A stretch of 64,000 nucleotides of DNA from Halalkalicoccus jeotgali B3 (GTDB taxonomy: Archaea; Halobacteriota; Halobacteria; Halobacteriales; Halalkalicoccaceae). The translations under genes and the position numbers were made by a program. This document shows positions 36,319 to 47,600 of the stretch, in pieces. Under the pieces are notes generated by a model. The model saw nothing but the letters and a program-made list of their open reading frames with translations. It was not told where the DNA came from and did not search any database. The stretch is taken from NCBI RefSeq assembly GCF_000196895.1, contig NC_014298.1, positions 248,001 to 312,000 on the forward strand, written 5' to 3'. The first letter of the stretch is position 1. Each line of letters starts with the position of its first letter.

Positions 36319-37086
36319 TTGCGCGAGTTCGTCTTCACGATCGAATACGAGACGGGAGCTGATGAGGTGATGGATCTCTTCATCGACCATGGAGACTTGT
36401 ACGCCCGGTCGATGGAGATCAATGCGACCAGCGAGGCAGTATGGGGAATCGACAAAGTCGTCGGCCCGACCACTGTCCTCAACGACCTTGATGATCGGCT
36501 CGAACGCGTCGCCAGTGATCCGAATACGACCGGGATGTGTGGTGCGCCCGTGACCGAATACGAGTATACGATCCTCTCGTCGAACGCCGAATCACGGAAG
36601 ATCTACTCGCTTCGCCAGGAAGGGGCGGCTCCACGGTCGATCCCGCTTGTCGCCGCGAACCACGTTGGCGAGGGACTGATAATGCGATCGGAGCGTCGTG
36701 GCGACCAATTCCGATGGCGCTTACTTCTCGACGAGCCTGTAACAGCGATCCACGAGGATATCCGTACGAACCTTCGGGAGGGGCTGTCGCTGACCGTCGA
36801 ACGGCTCGGAACGCCGCCGTGCTTGCTCGAAGACGGTCGTGTTCAACAAACCCTCACGCCCGAACAGAAGGCGGCACTCGAGGCTGCGATCGAACACGGA
36901 TACTACGAGGAGCCACGTCAGCAGTCGGTCACTGAGATTGCCGCTGCCGTCGACGTGTCGCGTTCGACGTTCCAGTACCGACTCAACCGGGCTGAAGCGT
37001 GGTTGGCACAGCAGTTCGCCGCCGATTCACTCGATGTAGATCTCGACGTGGATCTCGATCCCGAGGATATCGAGTTCATTCAGTGA
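36319..37086 (+). CDS. HTH-10 (bacterio-opsin activator-type) transcriptional regulator
   Basis: This 255-residue protein starts with TTG at 36319 (the family N-terminus REFVFTIEY follows at once). It has a sensor-like N-terminal domain and a C-terminal HTH-10 domain: LTPEQKAALEAAIEHGYYEE, RQQSVTEIAAAVDVSRSTFQ, YRLNRAEAWLAQQF. It ends with an acidic Asp/Leu repeat VDLDVDLDPED. Bat-type regulators activate genes in haloarchaea. The MBL-fold gene follows after 76 bases on the same strand and is the nearest candidate target. Confidence 0.88.
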   Translation: MREFVFTIEYETGADEVMDLFIDHGDLYARSMEINATSEAVWGIDKVVGPTTVLNDLDDRLERVASDPNTTGMCGAPVTEYEYTILSSNAESRKIYSLRQEGAAPRSIPLVAANHVGEGLIMRSERRGDQFRWRLLLDEPVTAIHEDIRTNLREGLSLTVERLGTPPCLLEDGRVQQTLTPEQKAALEAAIEHGYYEEPRQQSVTEIAAAVDVSRSTFQYRLNRAEAWLAQQFAADSLDVDLDVDLDPEDIEFIQ

Positions 37087-37162
37087 GCGCGCGGCGAACA
37101 CTACGTGAATTGGAATATGTCGAAGCAAATCTCATCCCGATGACGCTCGTAGACGGTTTCGT

Positions 37163-37897
37163 ATGTCAACGACGACTGCTGCCAGCGTGCAATTGATTCG
37201 GAATGCCACTATCCTCGTAGACGTTGGTGACACGACGTTCCTCGTCGATCCGATGTTCGCAGCACTCGGTGAGAATCCGCCCGTGCCGAATTCGCCAAAC
37301 GACCGCCGAAACCCGCTCGTCCCGATGCCAGCTGTCGACCTGTCTTACGACGCTGTGGTCGTCACCCACCGCCACCCCGATCACTGGGACGAGGCGGCCA
37401 TTGAGGAACTTGAGGCTACCGTGCCGCTGTTCTGTCAGCCCGAAGAGGCGGCTGCTTTCGCCGACGAGGGCTTTACTGACGTCCGCCCCGTCGATGAGAA
37501 CACCTCATTCGAGGGGGTCACTCTTCACCGAACGCCCGGACGCCATGGACACGGGCAGTTGGCAGCGGAGATGGGTCCCGTTTCGGGATTCGTGTTCGAG
37601 GGCGAGGAGACGGTGTACGTTGCAGGCGACACGATTTGGTACGAGCCGATCGCGGAAACGCTTGATCAGTTCGATCCTGATATGGTCGTCCTCAATGGCG
37701 GCGAAGCACAGTTCGAGCAGGGCAAGCCAATCACGATGGGCATCGAGGATATCTCCGCCGTCCGCGACGCTACCGATGGCACGGTTGTGGTCGTTCATAT
37801 GGAAGCAATCAATCACTGCTTGCTCACCCGTGACGAACTGCGGTCGGCGACAGCGGATGTCCACGTTCCTGATGATGGAGAACAGATTAGCCTGTAG
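37163..37897 (+). CDS. MBL-fold metal-dependent hydrolase
   Basis: This 244-residue protein has the metallo-beta-lactamase metal site VVTHRHPDHWD (HxHxDH) at about residues 67-77, then RHGHGQ with a further His and TVYVAGDTIWY (Asp). The late HMEAINHCLL supplies another His. UlaG-like lactonases and related hydrolases share this layout. The substrate is unknown. ATG with MSTTTAASVQLIRNATILVD suits the family. Confidence 0.86.
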   Translation: MSTTTAASVQLIRNATILVDVGDTTFLVDPMFAALGENPPVPNSPNDRRNPLVPMPAVDLSYDAVVVTHRHPDHWDEAAIEELEATVPLFCQPEEAAAFADEGFTDVRPVDENTSFEGVTLHRTPGRHGHGQLAAEMGPVSGFVFEGEETVYVAGDTIWYEPIAETLDQFDPDMVVLNGGEAQFEQGKPITMGIEDISAVRDATDGTVVVVHMEAINHCLLTRDELRSATADVHVPDDGEQISL

Positions 37898-38096
37898 AGT
37901 GAGCGGATTCGGAGAACCATGTAGCTGAAGGGATCATCAGTATCTCCGTGTCAATACGCACCTTTGGAGAGTCGTTGTTCCGATTACCGAACCCAATTAG
38001 AAGTGCAACAGAACCGGTGTAACCTACTACCCTCTTGGGGGCTCGTTCGTTTCGAGCGAGGAGGATGTCCAGAGCCGGCGTCAGATATGAAGATAC

Positions 38097-39479
38097 CTAT
38101 AGCCTCTGTCTGGCAGCCACATACTTCGAATGTGGTATCCTAGTCTCTGGTCGGGTTATATCCTGTCCGTCCAGCTGCTCGAATTCGTGGTATTCATCGC
38201 GCTCGGGCTTTTCGAGTACGTTGATCTCGTAGTCGGTCGTGATTTCGATCCAGCCAGTATCGAACGCCCAGTGATGGAGTCGGCAGAGTACGATTCCATT
38301 CCGGACATCGTCACGCCCGTTCTCGCTCCGTGGGTAGATATGTTCGGCTTCGACCTCCGGTGTTCCATCCGGTGAGTGCCGGTTTGCACCACAGACAGCG
38401 CAGGTTTCGTCGTAGACCTCGAGAACGAGCTCACGAAAGGCTTGGTCGCGTGTTCGTCGACGGGCTGTCGTGTAGTCGGCTGTGTCTTCTGTGAGCCGTG
38501 GTTCAGATTCGAGGGCAACTTCCAGCGCGGATTTTTCGCGCTTGATTTGGGTTCTATCGGCATCGAACAGTGCTGTCTCGAGTGAGCCATACTCCGTGAT
38601 CACGCGCTGAACGCGATCATCGCTGACACGCATAAAGCCGTTGACAACCTGCCGTCCCTCGTACTCGAGGATATCCCAGACGTGATTGATGCTCGGTGCA
38701 GTATCTTGGTACTCCTCGATAGTATAGATGAAGTTACTTTCGGGGTTGTCCCAGAGCCAGTCACCGACTGTTGCACTCTCAAAGACTCGTCCGACTTTGG
38801 CCGTCGCGATGAACTCGCCGCTGTGATAGAACAATATCCAATCGCCCGCTTCGAGTTGATCCATGTGCGTCTGCTTTTTCGCTGAGTCGGTCTCAGTGGT
38901 GCCCCAGATTCGGAGTGAAGTGTAGCCGGCGAGTTGCTCCGGGACGTCGTTCGTACTGAGAATGACCGGTGTCTCGACGGTTCGATCGAAGTGGGGTCGC
39001 CACGACTCGCTGACGGGGAGCAGATAAAGGCCAGGTACCGTGTCTCTACTGGCTGGAGTAGTATCGTCCTGGTCCTTAGTATGCTCCATTTCGAAGACGA
39101 ACACCTCTCGTTCATTGTGTTCCTCTGTGCGGTAGTCACAAACGGCAACGGTTCCTTGGTATTCCCAGCCCTCGTCAGTCGCGCCCTTATAGAAGAAGTA
39201 GATCGGAACCGGCGTCTCTACGGCGTCGATCAGTGCACTGTTGCCCGGCGATGAGGCGCTTTAGTCTCCTGATAGGCCTTCCCCGATGTACTCGAACTGG
39301 CCTTCACGTACGTCGTCATCGTATGGCCCATCCTCTTTTGCGAAGAGGAGTATGTAGCGTTGGTCGGCGTCGTCTCTGCGAACGTTGATGCCCGTTATCT
39401 GGTAGCCAAAGCCTGTATCGAAGATTTCCTCGATCTGGTCTTGATCGTAATAGTCCCCGATTGCTACTTTATCGGCCAT
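38097..39479 (-). pseudogene. YDG/SRA-HNH endonuclease (ScoMcrA-like), interrupted by an in-frame stop
   Basis: One continuous frame from ATG 39479 (MADKVAIGDYYDQDQIEEIF) to TAG at 38097, with a single TAA at 39261-39263. Before it: FGYQITGIN, YILLFAKEDGPYDDDVREGQ and YIGEGLSGD. After it: SPGNSALIDAVETPVPIYFF then YQGTVAVCDYR. In YDG/SRA proteins this reads GEG..GDQ...GN.AL, so TAA probably replaces CAA (Gln). The rest holds an EVE-like region and an HNH nuclease: CAVCGANRHSPDGTPEVEAE, HIYPRSENGRDDVRNGIVLC, LHHWAFD. Intact, it would be a modification-dependent endonuclease of 460 residues; as it stands it yields a 72-residue piece. A re-start at GTG or ATG near 39104-39122 could make the HNH half. 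Confidence 0.8.
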
Positions 39480-39734
39480 AGGTCATAGTACTTCAACTGA
39501 AGAACTATACAATAAGGATCGGTGTACTTCAAAAGTAATATCCTCTCATTGATTCGTGATTATCGCTTATTGGCTTCATATCGACGGACTTCTGGGTAAG
39601 TAGTTGTGTGAGGTGTTTGCACCGCTTGTAGAACTCATTGAACATGAGAAGGAAGCAATCAGTCTAGGTTCCCGAGAATAGTAATCCATACAAGTCCTGT
39701 ACACAAACCAAATATTTATTGTTGAAAACTGTCA

Positions 39735-42700
39735 CTACTCGTAGATAGTCCGGAGAATAAACGAATCGATATCGACGCCACAGGCCGATACTTTTGAGGA
39801 CTCCTCTACTGCCCCGATTTCAACCAGATAATCGATTGCATCATTGAGTCGAGCTTGAATCTTTTCACCTCGTCGAGTCCAACCGAACTTCCGTGCTGTT
39901 TCTAACACAAGGTCGTCACGAGACATTGCGATGCCATTCTCGAGAAGGATATACGCACCCTTTGCCAGCTCTTCATGGGGGATTTCGTCGACCGATCGTT
40001 TGTCTATAGCTGTATTCACACGTACTGGCACCTCATCCAAATGGTTAGCCCAGAGGAATCCGTTCTCGTGTACCAACTGTTGTCCTTCGTACCGGGAACG
40101 AATCTGATCTAACTGGCGCCGCATGCGTTTTCCGACACGCGCAAACTGCCATTGGCTAACGAGATGGAGGTATGCATCATCGTTGGCTATTGGGCCATAT
40201 TTTTCAACGATATCTACCAAGTCATTACCGAGGGTTCTACGGGGGATATCATCGAAATCACGGTCTCGATATGTTTGCACCTTTGGCGCTGAGTACTCCT
40301 CAAAGAGAGGTGTCCCCCCGTCCTGCTCGAGAGACTCGACCGGTTCGGCTTCCTCTTGTTTAACGGGTGCGTCGACAGGGGGTTCCTCTGTTATACGACC
40401 GGTCTCTCGTAGTTTGCTTACTTTATCGGCAATAGATTGTAGTACCTGCTCGCGATTCGATGCCCAGTCAGGCGACCAAATTCGGTGAATCGTCCAGCCG
40501 AGGTCCTCAAGAATCAGTTGTCTCGTACGATCACGATCGCGGGCTGTCTTCGAAGAGTGATATGCTGCGCCATCACACTCGATCCCGAGTATGTACTTTC
40601 CTGGTTTCTCTGGATGTTTGATAGCAAGGTCAATACTATATCCAGAGCTTCGAACCTGCGTTACAACATCGTATCCTTGCTCTTCGAGCGCTGTGTATAC
40701 TGATTCTTCGAAAGAAGAATCGAAATTCAGCGTTTCAGTTGCTTGCCTCTCTTCAAGAAGTGCTCGCTTCCCCTTCTTCGCATACTCTAAATATGCCTTG
40801 AAATCACGTACACCACGGGCCTCGGTTCTAGTCGTATCGATATCACCTGGCTGCAATGACGAGAATACAATCACACGCTCTCTGGCACGTGTGATTGCAA
40901 CGTTGAGTCGTCGTTCACCCCCATCATTGTTGAGGGGGCCGAAGTTCATTGTAATCTTTCCAGATTGATCGGGCCCATATCCTACACTGAAGAGCATTAC
41001 ATCACGTTCGTCACCCTGAACTGCCTCGAGATTCTTGATAAAGAACCCCTCAAGTGCGTCGCTTTCATCGACAAAACTGTCAAGAACGGGATCGTCCCGA
41101 CGTCGCTCTTCTATTAAATCTCGAATCGCACGTTCTTGGGCTTCGCTAAATGCAACTACACCGAGACTGCGACTGGAGTACTCTTTGGCAAATTGGCGAA
41201 TGTAGTCGACGATCCGACGGGCTTCTGGCTGATTTTGACGGGAACCTCCTCTATCATATATGCCGTCTTCAACGAACTCGAAGTCAACTCCTGTCGGTAC
41301 ATCTGGATCGTTTTCCGGAAACGTATTGAGTCGACCGCTGTAGTACCGTTGATTAGAAAACGTGATGAGCTCGTCAGTTCGGCTTCGGTAATGCCATCGG
41401 AGATGCTTTTCTGGTAGTACTGCCGCTGCCTCATCCAAGATACTTTCAAGGTCATCACGTACGTCGCTATCGGTCTCTGTATCTCCTTGGAAGAACTGCG
41501 TCGGTGGCAGTTGTTTCGTGTCGCCCGCGACGACAACTTGTTTTGCTCGAATAATACTGCTGACGGCATCTTGGGGCATGATCTGGGACGCCTCGTCGAA
41601 AATCACGACATCGAAGTCAATTGAGTCAGTACGGAGATGCTGAGCAACCGACAGCGGACTCATCATAAAGCAGGGCTTCAGACGGGTAATCATATTGCCG
41701 GCCTCCGAGAACAACTCTCTCAGCGGCATTCGCCGTTGTTGTTTTTCGATCTCTCGACGCAGTACTACCTGTTCGGAACTCGAGGCGTGTTCGAGATCGA
41801 TTGTCGGTCGTCGCTGTGTGACGCGGTGCTGAATCTCGACTTTGGCCAGTTCCTGTTGTTCTTTGTCCAGTTGTCGAAATTGTTCTAGTGCTTTTTCGTG
41901 CTGTGAGGAATTGAAGTGGCTGAGAGAGGTTTGATCGTAGATAGCGTTCAAAAAATCCGTATAGAATTTCTTACGAAAACCATCGACGAGGTAGGATGGA
42001 TCAATATCTCCCTCTAAGGCCGACTCAATGTAGTCCTCAACTATCGTCTCAGTAGCTGAATCGAGTAGTTGTGAGAACTGTACCCACTGCTGAAGTTCAG
42101 GTACTCTGTTTTCGAGCGCATGCAATTTCGAACTAAATGAATCGAAATCGGCGCTATCGAGTGCTTCACCACCTGATGTCGTTAGTGATGTACGATCGAC
42201 AACGTCCTCGAAAAATGCGGACGCCTGCTTCCATTGTTGATTGAGTGATCGCGCTTCACTCAGGAGTTGTGCCGTGTCGGTAGTATCGTCCTGTAGTATG
42301 CGTACAACTTGCCCTTCTGTAAGTAAGGACTCCGATAATAGCGTATCGATCCATTCTCGAACCTCTAACACGAGTTCCCAGTTCGTCTCAGTACCTTCAT
42401 ACAGTTGTCTGAAGAACCGAGTAAGATCCTGCAGCTCGTCGATTTCGTCTTTACGCTGTTGAATGACCATCAACTGCTGCATGTCCTCTTGGAGATCCGC
42501 AGCAGAAGGTGAATAGGATCCTACTGTGTGTGCTCCGATCTGTTTTTTCAGCTGCCAGTATGATGGTCTAACGTATCGAGTCAATCCATAGGCGGCTACT
42601 GCTGAATGAAGCTCTTGCCCATCTTCCGAATAGACACTCTGTTCATAGTTCTTGTCGAGCTCCTCTCGCAGTGTGGCTATCTCTTGGCTCGTATCAGCAA

Positions 42701-44462
42701 AGTCCTGAAGCCGAGATTCGTTCTGATAAAATTTGGTAGCGAACAATTCTTCGGTCCATTGGATATCGGGCCGTGAATCAAGCCGTTCTAATAGTTCGAT
42801 CGTATCCTTGAATTCCTGTAGTGAGGTTATGGTGATTCTGAGCTTGCTTTCAGCTTGTTCGCAGAAAGAAACTATCCTATCGAGTATCTCGAGTTGATTT
42901 TTGAGGCTTTCTCGCATCTTGTCGGCAGTATCAATACGCCACCGATCTAGTGTCGTATGACTCCACGGATGTGACGAATGGTTACGAAATTGTGTATCAT
43001 ACTGTGCAAGATCATCGAGAGTATCAATCGCCGTTTCTAATTCTTCCGTCGATATAGCAAGCGGATCGGAGATCGACCAAGACGGTGTTTGTACATCATT
43101 GAGGTTAGCAACGATCCCGTGGGCTTCGTACGCTGATGTCTCAATACCGCCGTATTTTCGTAGAAGAACCTCACCGTATTCATTGAGCTCCTCCCGTCGT
43201 TTCCGAAGTTTCCCTAACTGCTGAGGCCGGGTCGATGATTCCTTTATCTGCGGTGCGTTCAGTTCTTCACCTAGTGCCCGCAGTACATCATCTTTTGAGG
43301 CATGCTTACCATGTGCTGGGAGACAAAATCGCGCTAATCCAGCGTCACCGAGACGGTTTTGAACGACCTCAAGTGCTGCTTGCTTTTCGCTTACGAACAG
43401 TACCTGTTCTCCATCAGCGAGCTTTTCGGCGATAATATTCGCGATTGTTTGGCTTTTTCCCGTTCCTGGTGGCCCTTGGAGGACGAAACTCACCCCTTGT
43501 TTAGCGGCCTCGATCGCCTCCTGTTGGCTCGAATCGGCCTCAAGTACTTGGAAGGTGTCTATCGGGTCAACGGTCGTATCGAGTTCCTCTGCAGCGGGAA
43601 CGCTACTCGCATCAGCGTTGAGATCGCTTGTATCCCCGTTGAGGGCGCGAATAATCGGATTCGACTTGATCGTACTTCGCTGCTCCTCGAGATCATTGTA
43701 TAGGCTTAGTTTAGCAAAATCAAAAATGCCCAGAATGACTTCATTAGCGAGCGACCATCGACTTCGCCCCTCAATGAGATCCTCAATATCTTCGAAGCTT
43801 GCTTCGAGATCAGTCAGCTCAACCGTAGTATCAGCCGGTAATACGAGGCCAAATTCTGTCTTTAATTTCTTCCGCAAGGCTGGATTGATGATAACCTCGT
43901 CTTCAGAAGTAATCTTGTAATCATGGCGGTTTGGATTCGAGATGGTTTCCCGTTCAAGCGAGACCGAGACGAGAAAGACTGGAGATCGTAATTTCGTATC
44001 AGAGTAGTCAACGCTGAACCATTCAAGCATTCCCAGGGCGAGATAGAGGGAGTCAACACCCTTCTCTTGGAGATGTTTGCGTTGATTGAGAGAGATGTTG
44101 TAGAGCGAATTTTCGGTTTCTTTTGGATTCCGAATCGAGATGAGATCGCTATTGGGATAGGAGGCCTCTGTATCTGTACGCCCTGTCGATGGTTGCGCGT
44201 CGGCTTCTTCTGTATCTTCGATCTCGTTTAGCGATGTTTCGTCGGTGGAGTCTAATTCGGACTGGAATTCCTCGTCATTGGGCCTCCATACGTACAGTTC
44301 ATTACCTGTAGCCAACTGATCGGCTACGGCTTTCCATTCCGTTTGTTTCGTCGGCAATGATTTAGTCTTGGTCGCCGAGAAATCGACCATATTATTGCGC
44401 CGAGTAAGGTCTAATACTTGCTCTTTCCAGTTATCGATTTTCTTATCAATATCAACATTCAT
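39735..44462 (-). CDS. DUF4011-SF1 helicase-nuclease-DUF3320 giant defence protein
   Basis: About 1575 residues from the ATG at 44462 (MNVDIDKKIDNWKEQVLDLT; the frame's 44546 start has no family support). Domains in order: DUF4011 (WKEQVLDLTRRNNMVDF), helicase motif I GPPGTGKSQTIANI near residue 330, a long coiled section, motif II-III region FDEASQIMPQDAV and AGDTKQLPP, motif VI LNVAITRARERV. Near 1290-1320 a Vsr/MTES_1575-type nuclease (IECDGAAYHSSKTARDRDRT) follows, then a DUF3320 end. From memory this architecture is a stand-alone antiphage protein (Hhe in surveys). Its lower GC suggests transfer. Confidence 0.88.
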   Translation of the reverse strand: MNVDIDKKIDNWKEQVLDLTRRNNMVDFSATKTKSLPTKQTEWKAVADQLATGNELYVWRPNDEEFQSELDSTDETSLNEIEDTEEADAQPSTGRTDTEASYPNSDLISIRNPKETENSLYNISLNQRKHLQEKGVDSLYLALGMLEWFSVDYSDTKLRSPVFLVSVSLERETISNPNRHDYKITSEDEVIINPALRKKLKTEFGLVLPADTTVELTDLEASFEDIEDLIEGRSRWSLANEVILGIFDFAKLSLYNDLEEQRSTIKSNPIIRALNGDTSDLNADASSVPAAEELDTTVDPIDTFQVLEADSSQQEAIEAAKQGVSFVLQGPPGTGKSQTIANIIAEKLADGEQVLFVSEKQAALEVVQNRLGDAGLARFCLPAHGKHASKDDVLRALGEELNAPQIKESSTRPQQLGKLRKRREELNEYGEVLLRKYGGIETSAYEAHGIVANLNDVQTPSWSISDPLAISTEELETAIDTLDDLAQYDTQFRNHSSHPWSHTTLDRWRIDTADKMRESLKNQLEILDRIVSFCEQAESKLRITITSLQEFKDTIELLERLDSRPDIQWTEELFATKFYQNESRLQDFADTSQEIATLREELDKNYEQSVYSEDGQELHSAVAAYGLTRYVRPSYWQLKKQIGAHTVGSYSPSAADLQEDMQQLMVIQQRKDEIDELQDLTRFFRQLYEGTETNWELVLEVREWIDTLLSESLLTEGQVVRILQDDTTDTAQLLSEARSLNQQWKQASAFFEDVVDRTSLTTSGGEALDSADFDSFSSKLHALENRVPELQQWVQFSQLLDSATETIVEDYIESALEGDIDPSYLVDGFRKKFYTDFLNAIYDQTSLSHFNSSQHEKALEQFRQLDKEQQELAKVEIQHRVTQRRPTIDLEHASSSEQVVLRREIEKQQRRMPLRELFSEAGNMITRLKPCFMMSPLSVAQHLRTDSIDFDVVIFDEASQIMPQDAVSSIIRAKQVVVAGDTKQLPPTQFFQGDTETDSDVRDDLESILDEAAAVLPEKHLRWHYRSRTDELITFSNQRYYSGRLNTFPENDPDVPTGVDFEFVEDGIYDRGGSRQNQPEARRIVDYIRQFAKEYSSRSLGVVAFSEAQERAIRDLIEERRRDDPVLDSFVDESDALEGFFIKNLEAVQGDERDVMLFSVGYGPDQSGKITMNFGPLNNDGGERRLNVAITRARERVIVFSSLQPGDIDTTRTEARGVRDFKAYLEYAKKGKRALLEERQATETLNFDSSFEESVYTALEEQGYDVVTQVRSSGYSIDLAIKHPEKPGKYILGIECDGAAYHSSKTARDRDRTRQLILEDLGWTIHRIWSPDWASNREQVLQSIADKVSKLRETGRITEEPPVDAPVKQEEAEPVESLEQDGGTPLFEEYSAPKVQTYRDRDFDDIPRRTLGNDLVDIVEKYGPIANDDAYLHLVSQWQFARVGKRMRRQLDQIRSRYEGQQLVHENGFLWANHLDEVPVRVNTAIDKRSVDEIPHEELAKGAYILLENGIAMSRDDLVLETARKFGWTRRGEKIQARLNDAIDYLVEIGAVEESSKVSACGVDIDSFILRTIYE

Positions 44463-44668
44463 AGACGACCCTGAATTACTATCTGAACCGACTGTCTCGG
44501 GAAATGTCTTGTATCTTGCGAAGAAAGAATTCGAGTTGCAAAGCACGGAAGCTGTCCGCCGTTAATTCATGCTGAAGTAACTGGAAGCTATGGTTCTGTA
44601 ATTGTAGAACTATAGGGTGAGGATCCGATCGTTTCATGAGTGAGCTCTCTACTACTGATTCTCGAGTA

Positions 44669-47600
44669 TTACTCACGTAGCCTTCTGTCAGCTGACTCCT
44701 GTGCAAGCGCTTGTACAAAGCGTTCGTGCCACCCGCTGATATCCTCTCCTGAGACGGCTCTCTCTGCTGTCGTCTCTGCATTGGTGAAGATCAACCGTAG
44801 CACACAGTCTCGACTTGAGTCGGCTTGTGACAGTGCACACGCATAGACGTAGAGTTGCGCAAAATAATGCTCAGCTACTGTCTCAAGATCCCGATCACCG
44901 AGTGTGTCCGTCTTATAATCGGAGATATAGTAGCAGTCGTCGGTTACCGTAAGATGGTCGATATCGCCGACTACCTGGCCAGTGGGGAGCTCGAGACGAA
45001 CCTGATACTCATCGTAGGTTGCTTCTACGGGCAGTGTTGCTTCTACCTGCTCGATGTCTGAGACGCCGTACTGGACCTGGTTTTGCAGGTCCTTGAGAAC
45101 TGTCGGCGACAGTTTGTCGGGAGTGTCGACGATCTGGGTCGGGGCCGCAGACCAATCGATGGTACTGCCAACGAGAGACAGTTCACACAATCGATGGACG
45201 GCCGTTCCGAATTGGGTCGGCGCCAATCCTTTCTTGGAGGACGATTCAGTGAGGAAAGCACTGTGCTCTGGCTCTGTCTCCGTCCGCGATTCGTCATGTG
45301 AAGAGTGATCCGAAACTAAATCACGGACGGCGGTTGCAGACAGCGCGATCCCTGCCGACGATTCAGGAGGTTCTGGAAGCTCGATATCACAGGCACGTTC
45401 GGTACTCGCTGACTCAGCCGGTCCAGCAACGGGCGTTGGCGGTCGGCGAACGGTATACTGACCGTCACCCAACAAGTGTGTCGCGCTGCCTGCCGTAGCG
45501 AGGTCCGAAAGGAGTTCTCGATCTTCGAGGAGAACCGGTTGAACGAGATCACGCCAACTGGAGGCTTGCTCGCCGGTATCGTACTCACCGAAAGTCGCCT
45601 CACTATCTGACCCGACGGTGTGGGTACTTGTCAACAAGAGGTGATCCCGAACGCGTGTCGTCGCGACGTATAGGAGACGCCGACTTTCGGCACGTAACTC
45701 CTGTTGCTGGACCGTTTTTGCGATCTCATAGTCCGGCGTTGCAGTGGTCTCAAAGCTGTTTGCTGGTGAGGGCCCCTTGATGCCGAGGACTGGCTCATCA
45801 CCTACTGTCTCGAGATAGGCAAGCGATTGAGAGTATGAGCTGTTATCAGTAATCGTCGCCCGTTCGTTAACGCCGCGACTGAGCTCCGGCACGACGACGA
45901 TCGGGAACTCAAGGCCCTTTGCGGAATGGACTGTCCTGAGTTGGACGCCGTCGATCGCTGCTGGAATCGTTGCTTCACCAGGGTCGTCCTCTTGGTCTCG
46001 CTCGCGTTCGATGCGTTCGACTACTTCACTGAGGGGGAGGGCGCTTCCCTCCTCCCACGTTCGGAGCTGCTCGCGGAACTTATTGACGTTTACAACGGCT
46101 TGCTCGGGTCGTTCGTCAGCACCGACGCTAATCAGATAGCCCGTATCGTCGATAATCTCTGAGAGCAGCGATGCCCACGTCGTGATTCGATCGCTTCCAT
46201 CGAGCCCAGCCTGCTCTCGCCATTGCTTGAGTTGACCGTGAGCAGTTTCGAGGGCATTGTCCATTGTCGCCAGTTGCCTCCAGAGACATTCGTCCGAGTC
46301 GTACAGTACTGCGAGTTGCTCATCAGTGAATCCAAACAGCGGTGATCGCAACACACCGTACAGCGGGATATTCTGCGTGGGATCTTGGAGCACCTTGAGC
46401 AGGTTCACCAACGGCTGGATTTCGGATGTCTCGTAGAAGCCTCGGGCGCCAAAGCTGCTGTAGGGGATGTCGTACTCCTCGAATGCACGCTCGAATTCAG
46501 GGAAGCGAGTCCGTGTTCGAAAGAGGAGAGCGACGTCACGCGGTTGGGCTGCTCGATACTCGTCGGTCTCCGGATCATAGATCTGCGGTGGGTCATCGAA
46601 CAGCTGTGTGAGCCGAGCAGCAACGCCGTAGGCTTCCCGCTCGCCCTTCGAACGATAGGTTCGCTCATCGAACCAACTGTTCTCGAGGCCAAGGGGAGCG
46701 ACGTCTTGGTCCGTTTCCGGCACAACGAGATATTCGACCGTGCCGTCAATCTCGGTGCCCTCCGACCGCTCAGGCGTCAGCCACTGTGGACGTGCCTCGT
46801 ATGGCTGGTACTCGTCGCCCTCCGGTTGGAAGACCTCCTCGAACAGTTCGTTGATGAACGTAAGGGGGCCCGATAGGGTCCGAAAGTTCCCGCTGAGCTG
46901 TTGGGCTGTTTCCGTGGAGTCTGGGTTCGCCCTCTTGAGACGATCGCGGGCCTCACGAAACATCGTGACGTCGGCCCGACGAAAGCGATAGATGCTCTGT
47001 TTCTCATCACCGACCAGAAAGACGTTCTGGCCGTCGAAATTAGGACCATCAGAGCCAGTCAGGAGCGTTACGAGCTCCCACTGGCGTGGATCCGTATCCT
47101 GAATTTCGTCGACCATGAGATACTCGAACTGCTCGCGAAGTTCATGGCGCGCTCGGTCGTGTGTCTCGAGGAAGTCGATCGTGCGTTCGATTAGATCCGA
47201 GTAATCCAGTGCGTGTTGGGCCTCTTTTCGCCGTGTGTACTCCTCTCGAACAGTCTGATAGAGACGGGCGATTGCGTAGACATAGGGTATCGAGCGTTCG
47301 ATCGCGGCCCCATCAAAGCTCAGGTTCTGGTTCTCCGGATCGAGTGTATTGATCAGCGTCTCGCAGGCGGCTGTGAGCGCTTCGTGATCCGCCGTGCGGT
47401 CATACTTTTTCCAGCGACTCGCCGTGCCTGCATAGTAGGTTGCACTGGTATACAGCGTGCCATCTCCCTTCGTCACCTGGTCGCAGAAATCCAAAAAGAG
47501 CTGCTGGTAGGTCGCTGTCTCGGCACCGTCGATCGGTCCGTCCGGTAGCTGTGGGCCAAGCAGTTCGAGGGTCCTAATGCCGTCATCGGGTTCGTTAGTA

